From CAVQMC01 sp963713505 (GTDB lineage Bacteria; Bacteroidota; Ignavibacteria; Ignavibacteriales; Ignavibacteriaceae): a stretch of DNA of 64,000 bases. Made by a program: the position numbers and the translations under genes. Position 1 is the stretch's first letter. Each line of letters opens with the position of its first letter. The notes beneath the pieces are model-generated. The model saw only the letters and a program-made list of their open reading frames with translations, did not search any database and was not told where the DNA came from. Positions 49,338 through 57,932 of the stretch are shown here, one piece after another. The stretch spans positions 62,001 to 126,000 of the forward strand of contig CAVQMC010000007.1 of NCBI GenBank assembly GCA_963713505.1, given 5' to 3'.

Positions 49338-50230
49338 ATGAATGCAGAAGTAAATATAATTGAAAATAAAGGTTTCTACTCAAATACTAAAAGTAATTTA
49401 GTTTTATCAAATAATACATTCTACAATTGGAGAAAATTTATATACGACAACTGCGGTATATATTTTTTAGATAATAAAAAATACTTATTAGAAAGCAGAC
49501 TATTAAAAAGAATGAATTATTTAAATATTCAAAGCTTTGAAGAGTATCTGGATTATCTAAAATATAATGTTAATAGGAATTCTGAAAGAAAGTATTTATA
49601 CGATGCAATAACTATAAACGAAACCTTCTTTTTCAGGAATCAGCCTCAGCTTGATGCAATGGTCGGAGGAATTTTCCCGGAGTTAATTAAATCAAAAGCA
49701 GCTTCTGGAAATAAGCGCATTAAAATCTGGAGTGCAGCCTCTTCATCCGGCGAAGAAGCTTATTCGATAGCAATAAGTATAAAAGAATTTATCCAACCTA
49801 AAAACCCCGATTTTAAATTTGAAATAGTAGGCACCGATATAAACAACACGGTTTTGGAAACAGCTAAAAGAGGAATTTATAAAGAATACGCTGTAAGGAA
49901 TACATCCGAATATTATTTAAGAAAATATTTTAATAGAATCGGTAATAACGTTTTTGAACTTTCTCCTGAAATTAAACAAGTCGTAACTTTTAAAAACTTA
50001 AATCTTTACGATAACATGAACATGAAATTAATGTTTGGTTTTGATGTTATAATTTGCGCGAATGTTTTAATTTATTTTGATCAGCAGTCTAAAATTAGAG
50101 TTGTTTCAAACTTGTATAATTCCCTTTTAAAGGGGGATATTCATTAATAGGCTATTCGGAAACTTTGCATAATGTATCAAAAGCTTTCCAGGTAGTTAAT
50201 TTCCCTAAAACAATTGCTTATAAAAAATAA
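49338..50230 (+). CDS. cheR: Chemoreceptor methyltransferase CheR, one frameshift
   Basis: The open frame runs 49338-50147, but CheR homology continues in another frame to a stop at 50230 (Y-S-L-I-G-Y-S-E-T-L). The break is at the run of five G at 50132-50136; reading four or six G joins the frames, giving about 297 residues. The protein has the N-terminal helical domain (residues 25-100), then T-I-N-E-T-F-F-F-R, the SAM site I-W-S-A-A-S-S-S-G-E-E-A-Y-S, and G-T-D-I-N-N, then V-I-I-C-A-N-V-L-I-Y-F-D. It methylates receptor glutamates. The frameshift is very probably a sequencing error in a homopolymer. Confidence 0.9.
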
Positions 50231-50232
50231 AT

Positions 50233-50598
50233 ATGAAAAAAATAATATTAGTAGCAGACGATTCACCTTCCATTAGAAAGTTCATCACTTTTGCTTTGTC
50301 GCTTAGAGGTTTTGAAATTATTGGTGTTTCGGATGGTATGGAGGCGCTGGAAGTACTGCCGAAAGAAAATATAAATTTAATAATAACAGATTTAAATATG
50401 CCGAACCTTGATGGTTTTGAACTTATTAAATCAGTTCGTGATAACGATGAGTATAAAGAAATTCCGATTATAATTCTTTCTTCGTTGTCCAATGATGAAT
50501 TAGTGGAAAAAGGCATAATGTACGGAGCAAATTCTTATGTTGTAAAACCGTTTGATCCTAAAAGAATTGCTTATGAAGTTTCTAAATATTTAAACTGA
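50233..50598 (+). CDS. CheY-like receiver protein 1
   Basis: This 121-aa stand-alone receiver has D9 and D10 in the acidic pocket, phospho-acceptor D53 (I-I-T-D-L-N-M-P), the S-S position at about 84 and K in Y-V-V-K-P-F near 105. It starts two bases after the cheR frame ends. Two receivers in tandem (this and the next) suggest division of labour, such as a motor-binding CheY and a phosphate sink or a different-target regulator. Motor binding cannot be decided from sequence. Confidence 0.88.
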   Translation: MKKIILVADDSPSIRKFITFALSLRGFEIIGVSDGMEALEVLPKENINLIITDLNMPNLDGFELIKSVRDNDEYKEIPIIILSSLSNDELVEKGIMYGANSYVVKPFDPKRIAYEVSKYLN

Positions 50599-50609
50599 GG
50601 AAATAAAAC

Positions 50610-50987
50610 ATGTCATTAAAATTTTTAATTGTTGATGATTCAGGTACAATGAGAAGAATAGTAATAAATTCGTTAAAGAATTTAGGTTATTCAGATTTCA
50701 TAGAAGCAAACGACGGTAAAGAGGCCTATGAAAAAATTTCCGGTGATGATTCCATAAATTTTGTAATAACAGATTGGAATATGCCCGGAGTCAGCGGATT
50801 GGATTTAATAAAGCTTATTAGAAATAATGATAAAACAAACAATTTGCCGATTCTAATGATTACAACACGCGGGGTTAAAGAAGATATAATGCACGCACTT
50901 CAAGCAAAGGTAAGTAATTATATTGTTAAACCATTTACTCCGGCAATATTAAAAGAAAAAATCGATCAAATTTTAGCAACAAATTAA
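50610..50987 (+). CDS. cheY: Chemotaxis response regulator CheY
   Basis: This 125-aa receiver has D9-D10, phospho-acceptor D55 (V-I-T-D-W-N-M-P-G, the tryptophan as in the Escherichia coli CheY signature), T at about 85 and K near 107 in Y-I-V-K-P-F. The D-W-N-M-P motif is closer to the motor-binding CheY than the upstream receiver. A GAGGAAA ribosome-binding site precedes it. It is followed by a CheZ-like phosphatase gene, the usual cheY-cheZ order. Confidence 0.92.
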   Translation: MSLKFLIVDDSGTMRRIVINSLKNLGYSDFIEANDGKEAYEKISGDDSINFVITDWNMPGVSGLDLIKLIRNNDKTNNLPILMITTRGVKEDIMHALQAKVSNYIVKPFTPAILKEKIDQILATN

Positions 50988-50997
50988 AGAAGCAAAT

Positions 50998-51756
50998 ATG
51001 CAACAAGTTGAAAAATTAACTGAGCTTTTTGATAAGCTGAACGACTTAAATTCTGTATTTAAATACAGCCAGAAATTAATTCCGATTATACAGAGTTTAG
51101 TCGAGTTTATGCTGGAAACAATTCCTTTGCTGGAGAATATAAATACTTCAATTACAGATAGTACAAAGAAGATTCCTAAGGCATCTAATCAAATAAGTGA
51201 TGTTACTGATGCAACTGAAATGGCAACAACGGAAATATTAAACACCGTGGACCTAATAGCTATGGATCTTGTTTTTATAAACAAAAAAGTAAAAGATCAT
51301 ATTGAAGTTGAAGTAAAAAAACAAGAGATATTCCAGAAACTAAAAAAATATATGGATAATGAAAATAAAGTTCTTGAACTTGTTAATCAATTTGAAAACC
51401 TTAATGCTAATTTTGAAAATTTAACGGCAATAAGTGATGTTATAAATAGAATAAATGATAATGCAAATAATATTACGTTATCGCTTCAAGTACAAGATAT
51501 TACTTCACAACAGTTAGCAGCAGTTAATCATTTAATAAAATCAGTACAGAACAGCTTATCATCTATCGTAAATGAATTTCATAATACAAAAGTGGAAGAA
51601 ACAAATGATGATGAATTTGAGCTTCCTTTCAATGCTGCTTTTAATCCGCATGCCACATACACAAAAGCCGATAAAAAACAGGAACTTGTTGAAGAATTAA
51701 TTAAAGAAAACAAAAAAAGAACTTCTCAAGACGAAATCGATAAAATATTCTCATAA
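50998..51756 (+). CDS. cheZ: CheZ-like protein phosphatase
   Basis: This 252-aa all-helical protein has V-Q-D-I-T-S-Q at residues 165-171. This matches the CheZ active site, in which an acidic residue and a glutamine four residues later (D167 and Q171 here) drive water attack on phospho-CheY. The C-terminal tail S-Q-D-E-I-D-K-I-F-S resembles the CheY-binding C-terminal helix of CheZ. Outside these parts identity to proteobacterial CheZ is low. The place between cheY and cheA supports the call. Confidence 0.72.
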   Translation: MQQVEKLTELFDKLNDLNSVFKYSQKLIPIIQSLVEFMLETIPLLENINTSITDSTKKIPKASNQISDVTDATEMATTEILNTVDLIAMDLVFINKKVKDHIEVEVKKQEIFQKLKKYMDNENKVLELVNQFENLNANFENLTAISDVINRINDNANNITLSLQVQDITSQQLAAVNHLIKSVQNSLSSIVNEFHNTKVEETNDDEFELPFNAAFNPHATYTKADKKQELVEELIKENKKRTSQDEIDKIFS

Positions 51757-51758
51757 TT

Positions 51759-53483
51759 ATGGAAGATGTAATTAAAATAGATCTTAATGATCCTGAAATG
51801 AAAGAACTGCTCGACAGTTTTTTAATTGAAACCAAAGAAATTTTGGAAAATTTAAATGTCGATTTAGTTGAAATAGAAAAAAATCCTAACGATGCTGAAC
51901 TTCTTAATAAAGTATTCAGGTCATTCCATACTATTAAAGGAACATCCGGATTTTTTGGTCTCGAAAAATTAACCGCAGTAACCCATAAATGTGAAGATAT
52001 TCTTAATAAGTTAAGAAAAGGCGAAGCTTCACTTACGTCCGATTTAATGGATGTTATACTTGTTGCTTATGATAAAATAAAAGAACTGATAACCAATATT
52101 GAGATTCATCAAAATGAAGATGTAGATGTTGACGAATGTATTGAAAGTTTAGTTGAAGAATTTGAAAAATTAAACGGCAATATTAATGTAGAAGATAAAC
52201 CAAAGAAAACTACAAAGAAAAAAACCAAAGAAACTCCTCCTGTAAAATCTGAAAACGAGGAAACGCAGAATAAAGAGCCTGCCTCTGTAAAGAAAGCGGA
52301 TAACTCGATAAGAGTCGATGTAGATAGACTTGATGAATTATTAAACATTGCTTCAGAATTAGTTTTGGGAAGAAACAGGCTCGCACAGGTTAGCTCGGAA
52401 TTTGCCCTCCATAATGAAGGATCAAAATATGCAAGGGAACTTTTAGATACTTCCAAACATATTGATTTGATGACTAATGAACTTCAGACAGTTGTAATGA
52501 AAACCAGAATGGTTAAAATTGGTAAAGTTTTTAACAGATTCCCAAGGGTTATAAGGGATCTTTCGAAAGACGCTAAGAAAAAAGTTAAGTTGGAAATATC
52601 CGGAGAAGAAACAGAACTTGATAAAACAATTGTTGAAGAAATTTATGATCCACTAGTGCATTTAATAAGAAATGCAATCGATCATGGAATAGAGACTCCG
52701 CAAGACAGAAAAAAAGCTGGGAAAGATGAAACCGGAACTATTAATCTTTCTGCCGAACAGGAAGGCAATAATATTCTTATTAAAATTGAAGATGATGGAA
52801 AAGGTCTTGATATCGATTTAATTGCCCAAAAAGCTGTTGATAAAAATTTAATTCCTAAGGAAAAAGTAAAGGAATTAAGCAAACAGGATATTTATAATTT
52901 AATCTTTCTTCCTGGTTTTTCTACTGCAGAAAAAGTAACAAATATTTCCGGCAGAGGAGTTGGCATGGATGTAGTAAAAACTAATGTCAACAAACTTAGA
53001 GGTATGATAAATATAGATTCAAACCCTGGAGTTGGAACTTCATTTATTATTAAACTTCCTTTAACACTTGCTATTATTACCGGAATGATTGTAAGAGTAA
53101 TGAAAGAAAAACTCGTTATTCCTTTAAGTTCGGTAATCGAAGTAGTTAGAGTTCATAGGGAATCAATTAAAACAATAAACGGAAAAGAAGTAATAAATAT
53201 TAGAGATAATATTATCCCGATTATCAGCATAAGTAAAATTCTATTTAAGCAGGAAGAAATGAATGAAGATAGAATTTGGAATTATGTAGTAATTGTAGGT
53301 GTTGCCGAAAAGAAAATTGGAATAATGGTAGACGAGTTAATCGAGCAGAAAGAAATTGTAATTAAACCACTTGGGGAATTACTTAATAATAATGCAGGTA
53401 TCGCAGGTTCAACAATAATGGGGGACGGTACCGTAGTTATGATCATAGATCTAATAGATTTAATTCCCAAAATAGATTATTAA
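51759..53483 (+). CDS. cheA: Chemotaxis histidine kinase CheA
   Basis: This 574-aa kinase has a P1 phosphotransfer domain with H57 (R-S-F-H-T-I-K-G-T), a Lys/Thr-rich linker (about 145-185), then the P3 dimerisation helices (D-R-L-D-E-L-L-N-I-A-S-E-L), P4 ATPase (H-L-I-R-N-A-I-D-H-G, D-D-G-K-G, G-R-G-V-G-M-D) and the P5 CheW-like domain to the end. The P2 CheY-docking domain is missing, so CheY must meet P1 directly, as in some shorter CheA proteins. It sits two bases after the cheZ-like gene and three bases before cheB. Confidence 0.95.
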   Translation: MEDVIKIDLNDPEMKELLDSFLIETKEILENLNVDLVEIEKNPNDAELLNKVFRSFHTIKGTSGFFGLEKLTAVTHKCEDILNKLRKGEASLTSDLMDVILVAYDKIKELITNIEIHQNEDVDVDECIESLVEEFEKLNGNINVEDKPKKTTKKKTKETPPVKSENEETQNKEPASVKKADNSIRVDVDRLDELLNIASELVLGRNRLAQVSSEFALHNEGSKYARELLDTSKHIDLMTNELQTVVMKTRMVKIGKVFNRFPRVIRDLSKDAKKKVKLEISGEETELDKTIVEEIYDPLVHLIRNAIDHGIETPQDRKKAGKDETGTINLSAEQEGNNILIKIEDDGKGLDIDLIAQKAVDKNLIPKEKVKELSKQDIYNLIFLPGFSTAEKVTNISGRGVGMDVVKTNVNKLRGMINIDSNPGVGTSFIIKLPLTLAIITGMIVRVMKEKLVIPLSSVIEVVRVHRESIKTINGKEVINIRDNIIPIISISKILFKQEEMNEDRIWNYVVIVGVAEKKIGIMVDELIEQKEIVIKPLGELLNNNAGIAGSTIMGDGTVVMIIDLIDLIPKIDY

Positions 53484-53485
53484 AA

Positions 53486-54559
53486 TTGAACAAATCGATA
53501 AAAGTACTTGTAGTTGATGATTCGGCGTTTATGAGAAAGTCTATCTCATTAATGTTGGAATCAGATGACGATATTGAAGTAATAGCAACGGCCAGAGATG
53601 GGCTGGAAGGCTTTAATCTTGCTAAAAAATTAATGCCCGATGTTATTACAATGGATATTGAAATGCCCCAGATGGACGGCTTGACTTCTCTTCAAAAAAT
53701 TATGAAGGAATGCCCGACAAATGTAATAATGTTAAGCTCATTGACCACTGATGGAGCAGCATCAACTATTACTGCTTTAGAGTATGGGGCAGTAGATTTT
53801 ATTCCTAAAGAACTTTCATATATTAATGTCAATATAATTAAGATAAAAGAAGATCTTATAAGGAAGGTAAAGGAATTTTCAAAGCAAAAAGCATTAAGAG
53901 ATAGATTAACAAGATTACAAAGACTTTCTGGTCAATATTCTGTAACTGCTCAAAAAAGTACAGCAAATTATTTCAAACTTCCAAAACTGGGCTACAAAGC
54001 AGTTGCCCTGGGAATATCAACCGGAGGGCCATTATCGCTTCAAAAGGTGATTCCCAAGTTAAAACAAAACATTAATTGCCCATTTTTTATTGTCCAGCAC
54101 ATGCCTCCGAAGTTTACAAAATCATTGGCAGAGAGATTGAATGATTTAAGTGAATTAACCGTAAAGGAAGCGGAAAACAACGAACTAATTAAAAATAATA
54201 CTGTTTATATTGCTCCTGGAGGTTTTCACATGAAATTGAATCAAAAAGTAAATAAAGATGTTTCAATTTCTATTAGTGAAGAACCCTCGGACACTTTGCA
54301 TCGACCATCTGTGGATGTCATGATAAATTCGGTCGTAAAGGTTTATGGAAAATATACTCTTGGAATAATTATGACTGGAATGGGAAAAGATGGCCTGGAA
54401 GGTATTAAAAGTCTGAAAAGTTTAACCGGTTATACAATTGCACAAGATGAAAATTCGTGTGTAGTTTACGGTATGCCGCGTGCAATTGTAGATGCCGGTT
54501 ATGCTGATGTTGTAGCTCCTTTGGAAGATATACCAGAAATTATTAATCGGGTTTTATAA
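53486..54559 (+). CDS. cheB: Chemoreceptor glutamate methylesterase/deamidase CheB
   Basis: A TTG start gives 357 residues with a receiver domain (D57 in T-M-D-I-E-M-P) and a CheB catalytic domain: S of G-I-S-T-G-G-P near residue 175, H of Q-H-M-P-P-K-F near 202 and D of G-M-G-K-D-G-L near 297. This Ser-His-Asp triad removes methyl groups from receptors and deamidates glutamine sites. Its activity rises when CheA phosphorylates the receiver domain. It completes the CheA-CheB-CheR adaptation set in the operon. Confidence 0.95.
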   Translation: MNKSIKVLVVDDSAFMRKSISLMLESDDDIEVIATARDGLEGFNLAKKLMPDVITMDIEMPQMDGLTSLQKIMKECPTNVIMLSSLTTDGAASTITALEYGAVDFIPKELSYINVNIIKIKEDLIRKVKEFSKQKALRDRLTRLQRLSGQYSVTAQKSTANYFKLPKLGYKAVALGISTGGPLSLQKVIPKLKQNINCPFFIVQHMPPKFTKSLAERLNDLSELTVKEAENNELIKNNTVYIAPGGFHMKLNQKVNKDVSISISEEPSDTLHRPSVDVMINSVVKVYGKYTLGIIMTGMGKDGLEGIKSLKSLTGYTIAQDENSCVVYGMPRAIVDAGYADVVAPLEDIPEIINRVL

Positions 54560-54560
54560 T

Positions 54561-54800
54561 ATGAACGAATTTGAAGAACAAACTTTCAGTGAATTTTTTA
54601 TTGAAGATTCAAAAAGAAATAATGTAATTAAATCCGGTGATTCTGTATTAAAAGGAAAAACTAAAATTTCTATCGAAGAAGAAGGCGAAGACGGAGTAAA
54701 ATTTATTTTAAAAAAAGACGAAAATGATATCGTTAAAGAAATAAAATTTGTTTGTTCCTGCGGTCAAACTAAAACTATTATTCTGGATTATAATGAATAA
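54561..54800 (+). CDS. Small acidic protein with a CxCG motif, unknown
   Basis: The start comes one base after the cheB stop. The 79-aa product is acidic with a C-terminal F-V-C-S-C-G-Q-T-K-T-I motif (C-x-C-G), possibly a half zinc-binding site. It has no signal peptide or membrane helix. It ends the chemotaxis operon. I do not recognise it. Confidence 0.5.
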   Translation: MNEFEEQTFSEFFIEDSKRNNVIKSGDSVLKGKTKISIEEEGEDGVKFILKKDENDIVKEIKFVCSCGQTKTIILDYNE

Positions 54801-54878
54801 TAATTATCAAATGGTCACTTTTAGCCAATTTATATATCTCACCTCATCAAAACATCAAAATAGCTTATAAAAATAAGG

Positions 54879-54893
54879 TGGCACTCAATTTGA
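54879..54893 (+). promoter_or_regulatory. Sigma-54-like promoter of the flgB operon
   Basis: TGGCAC at 54879-54884 and TTGA at 54890-54893 stand 5 bases apart, against TGGCAC-N5-TTGC. GG at -24 is kept; the -12 element lacks the final C. flgB starts about 30 bases past the -12. The sigma-54 regulator at 33470 is a good activator candidate. Confidence 0.6.
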
Positions 54894-54922
54894 AAATTCA
54901 AACCTAAAATTTTGAATTTCTT

Positions 54923-55300
54923 ATGAGTACATCAAACATCAAATTATTAGAAGATTTTATTAGTTACTGTTCGCTGAGGAACAAAGTAATTAGTAATAAT
55001 ATTGCTAATGTTGGTACGGAAGGTTACAGAAGAGAAGATGTAAAGTTTGCAGATGTTTTATACGAAAATATAGGAAACCTCAAAAAAACAGATACGAGAC
55101 ATTTCAATATCAGCGTTACTGACGAATCAAGTCAAATTGAACTTGATAAAAACAAAGACATAGCATCCGGAATTAATAATGTAAATATTGATGAAGAAAT
55201 GGCTGAACTTGCTAAAAACACAATTCAATTCAAGTTCGGTTCTCAAAGAATTGCGTATAATTTTAAAATGCTTCAGGAAGTAATTAAAAGCGGAGGATAA
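54923..55300 (+). CDS. flgB: Flagellar proximal rod protein FlgB
   Basis: This 125-aa protein has the rod/hook N-terminal helix (R-N-K-V-I-S-N-N-I-A-N-V-G-T-E-G-Y-R-R near 20-38), the sequence F-A-D-V-L near 43, and the C-terminal Q-F-K-F-G-S-Q-R-I-A-Y helix. FlgB is the first rod part built on FliE. It opens the basal-body operon behind the sigma-54-like site. Confidence 0.93.
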   Translation: MSTSNIKLLEDFISYCSLRNKVISNNIANVGTEGYRREDVKFADVLYENIGNLKKTDTRHFNISVTDESSQIELDKNKDIASGINNVNIDEEMAELAKNTIQFKFGSQRIAYNFKMLQEVIKSGG

Positions 55301-55302
55301 AA

Positions 55303-55803
55303 TTGAAAATTGGTAATAACTTTCCTGGATTTAACATCAGTGCAAAAGGCTTGAGTATTCAAAGAAAAAAGATGAACCTTATTGCTGAAAATATTGCTAA
55401 CTCCGATACAATTAGAACTGCGGATGGTCAGCCGTATAAACGTAAAACTCTAAATGTTGTCCAAAAACAAGATCCATTTATCTTTCCGGTTCCGCCATCC
55501 GCAAATAATATTAAACTGCTAACATCAAATAGTGACCACATCTCATCTCCAATGTCAATGATGAACATAAACGACACTCTAAATAACGGAATTACAACCA
55601 AAGAATCTGTTGATAATTCCAAAGGTGAAGTGGTTTACGATCCGACAAATGTTTATGCAGATAAAGACGGATATGTTGAAGAATCAAATGTAAATGTAAT
55701 TACGGAAATGGTTGATATGATTGCAGCTTCAAGAAGTTATGAAGCGAATTTAACTGCATTAAATTCTTCAAAACAAATGGCAAAAGATTCATTGGAGATC
55801 TAA
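55303..55803 (+). CDS. flgC: Flagellar proximal rod protein FlgC
   Basis: A TTG start gives 166 residues with I-S-A-K-G-L-S-I-Q-R-K-K-M near 11-23 and I-A-E-N-I-A-N-S-D-T near 27-36, and a C-terminal E-S-N-V-N-V-I-T-E-M-V-D-M-I-A-A-S-R-S-Y-E motif. FlgC joins FlgB and FlgF in the proximal rod. Confidence 0.93.
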   Translation: MKIGNNFPGFNISAKGLSIQRKKMNLIAENIANSDTIRTADGQPYKRKTLNVVQKQDPFIFPVPPSANNIKLLTSNSDHISSPMSMMNINDTLNNGITTKESVDNSKGEVVYDPTNVYADKDGYVEESNVNVITEMVDMIAASRSYEANLTALNSSKQMAKDSLEI

Positions 55804-56034
55804 ATGAAAGTTGAAACAAATAACATTGGTAATTATTCACTAGGAAAACTGCAGAACAATTCTGCTAAAGTTGGTAAAGCCAAAACCGATGACTTAGTTA
55901 CTTCTGATGAAAGACAATTTTTTATAGACAAATATCCTCAAAATAAAGATGAAATAGTTGATTATCATTTTTACAAGAAAAACGGAGGAATGTCCGGAGT
56001 AAAAGTCGGTTCTTTATTCGATAAAAGAGGTTAA
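55804..56034 (+). CDS. Conserved-position small protein between flgC and fliE
   Basis: This 76-aa protein starts directly after the flgC stop and ends two bases before fliE. Its second half reads E-R-Q-F-F-I-D-K-Y-P, then Y-H-F-Y-K-K-N-G-G-M. It is soluble, with no secretion signal. Being wedged between genes for adjacent rod parts, it may be a rod/FliE assembly or export factor. The family is unknown to me. Confidence 0.6.
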   Translation: MKVETNNIGNYSLGKLQNNSAKVGKAKTDDLVTSDERQFFIDKYPQNKDEIVDYHFYKKNGGMSGVKVGSLFDKRG

Positions 56035-56036
56035 TA

Positions 56037-56324
56037 ATGAATATACAAGCTGTTGGAAACATTTTAAGTAAAGGATTAACCAACGAAGTCAAGCAAAATA
56101 ACGGTGCTGATTTCAAAAATGTATTAACTGATTTTATTGGAAGCGTAAACCAGGATCAAAATAGTGTTAACAAACTTACCAATGATTTTATACTTGGGGA
56201 CAACGTTGAGATACAAGATGTTATGATTGCCGCTGAGAAAGCTAAAACAAGCCTCGAATTGTTAATGGAAATTAGAAATAAAACAATTGACATGTACAAA
56301 GAATTAAACAGAATCGAAATATAG
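56037..56324 (+). CDS. fliE: Flagellar MS ring-rod junction protein FliE
   Basis: This 95-aa helical protein ends in the FliE motif V-E-I-Q-D-V-M-I-A-A-E-K-A-K-T-S-L, then L-L-M-E-I-R-N-K, then Y-K-E-L-N-R-I-E-I. FliE links the MS ring (FliF) to the rod (FlgB) and is among the first exported parts. An AGAGG site precedes its ATG. Confidence 0.92.
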   Translation: MNIQAVGNILSKGLTNEVKQNNGADFKNVLTDFIGSVNQDQNSVNKLTNDFILGDNVEIQDVMIAAEKAKTSLELLMEIRNKTIDMYKELNRIEI

Positions 56325-56328
56325 TTTT

Positions 56329-57921
56329 ATGAATAAAAATCCATTTGATGCAATAATTACACTTTTTAATAAATTTACAATTCAACAAAAAATATTAATT
56401 GGCGGTACAGTTGGAATTACATTCGTACTTATAGCTATTTTATTTTTCTTTTTGAATGAACCTAACTTTTCGATTTTATTTTCCAATCTTTCTACAGATG
56501 ATGCATCCAAAGTTGTCGATTATTTAAGTACTGAAAAAATTCCTTATCAAATTGATGATAATGGGAAGGTAATAAAAGTACCAAAAGACAAATTATATGT
56601 GACTAGAATTTCACTAGCAGGAAAAGGAATTCCAAGCTCGGGTGTAGTGGGTTATGAAATTTTTGATAAAAACACTATGGGAATGTCTGATTTTATGCAG
56701 AAGCTTAATTACAAAAGAGCTTTGGAAGGAGAGTTAGCCAGAACAATAGCCGAGGTTGACGGAGTTGAAAATGCCAGAGTTCATATTGTTATCCCGGAAA
56801 AATCTATTTTTAAAGATGAAGAAAAATCTCCGACTGCTTCTGTCATTTTAAAACTTGCAAATTCATATACAATTTCTAAAAATAATGTTGCTGCAATAGT
56901 TAATTTAGTTTCGGGAAGCGTTGAAGGACTAACACCGGGTAATATTACTTTAATAGATACCAGGGGAAGAATTTTATCTAAAGATTATGATGATTCGCCA
57001 ATCGCAGAATCAAGCAGTAAACAATATGAAATAAAACAATCCATAGAAAATTATCTAGCTTCAAAAGCTCAATCAATTCTGGATAACATTCTAGGTTACG
57101 GTAATTCAATGGTTCAGGTCAATGCAGATATTAACTTTGACCAAATTGAAAAAACAATGAGCATGTATAATCCCGATGGTCAGGTAACGGTAAGCGAACA
57201 AACGATTAAAACACAAAATAACGGAACTGCTTCCGGAGATTCTTCAGCTCAGAACAGCGAAAACACTACAACCAATTATGAAAACAGTAAAACTATTCAA
57301 AAAGTAATTTCTGCTTCCGGAAATATTAACAGATTAAGTGTTGCTGCAGTTATCAATAATGTTGAAAAAGAAGCAACTAAAGATGGTAAAAAAGAAAATA
57401 CTTCGGAACCAAGATCTCCGGAACAAATGAAAAAATTGGAAGAGATAATAAGAAATGCGATCGGTGTTAATTCTAAGAGAAATGATCAGTTTTCAATTGT
57501 TAATATTCCATTCGAAACAAAACCTGTTGAAGATGTAAATACACCTGAACCCTCAATTATGAATAATATTAATGATTACACTGATATTTTATTGGTAGTA
57601 GTCGGAATTATCGGTGCTTTATTAGTATTAAAATCTCTTATGGGTAGATTAAAAAATCAGCGTATTTACCTGGGAGATTTGGATCAAAATGTAAAAGGAT
57701 TATTGAATTCAAATGCACCTGCTCCTTCAAATAAAAGTTCATCTCCCAAAATTAGTCCGGGTAAAAGAAAGCCCTCCTTACCGTTAGGTGATATCGAAGA
57801 TGAAATATCAGATGAAGCGGCACGGAAAAAAAATCAACAAGTAAAAATATCTAATTATGTTGCAAAGAATCCTGTAGAAGCTGCAAAACTAATTAACTCT
57901 TGGCTTCATGAAGACGAATAA
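56329..57921 (+). CDS. fliF: Flagellar MS-ring protein FliF
   Basis: This 530-aa protein has a transmembrane helix (about 22-44), the YscJ/FliF ring-building domain with F-S-N-L-S-T-D-D-A, then L-A-R-T-I-A-E-V-D-G-V-E-N-A-R-V-H-I-V near 135-152, an Asn/Ser-rich region (about 290-330), a second transmembrane helix (about 420-437) and a cytoplasmic tail that binds FliG. It forms the base that houses the export gate. Length and domain order are normal. Confidence 0.95.
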   Translation: MNKNPFDAIITLFNKFTIQQKILIGGTVGITFVLIAILFFFLNEPNFSILFSNLSTDDASKVVDYLSTEKIPYQIDDNGKVIKVPKDKLYVTRISLAGKGIPSSGVVGYEIFDKNTMGMSDFMQKLNYKRALEGELARTIAEVDGVENARVHIVIPEKSIFKDEEKSPTASVILKLANSYTISKNNVAAIVNLVSGSVEGLTPGNITLIDTRGRILSKDYDDSPIAESSSKQYEIKQSIENYLASKAQSILDNILGYGNSMVQVNADINFDQIEKTMSMYNPDGQVTVSEQTIKTQNNGTASGDSSAQNSENTTTNYENSKTIQKVISASGNINRLSVAAVINNVEKEATKDGKKENTSEPRSPEQMKKLEEIIRNAIGVNSKRNDQFSIVNIPFETKPVEDVNTPEPSIMNNINDYTDILLVVVGIIGALLVLKSLMGRLKNQRIYLGDLDQNVKGLLNSNAPAPSNKSSSPKISPGKRKPSLPLGDIEDEISDEAARKKNQQVKISNYVAKNPVEAAKLINSWLHEDE

Positions 57922-57932
57922 TAAAAATAAAT

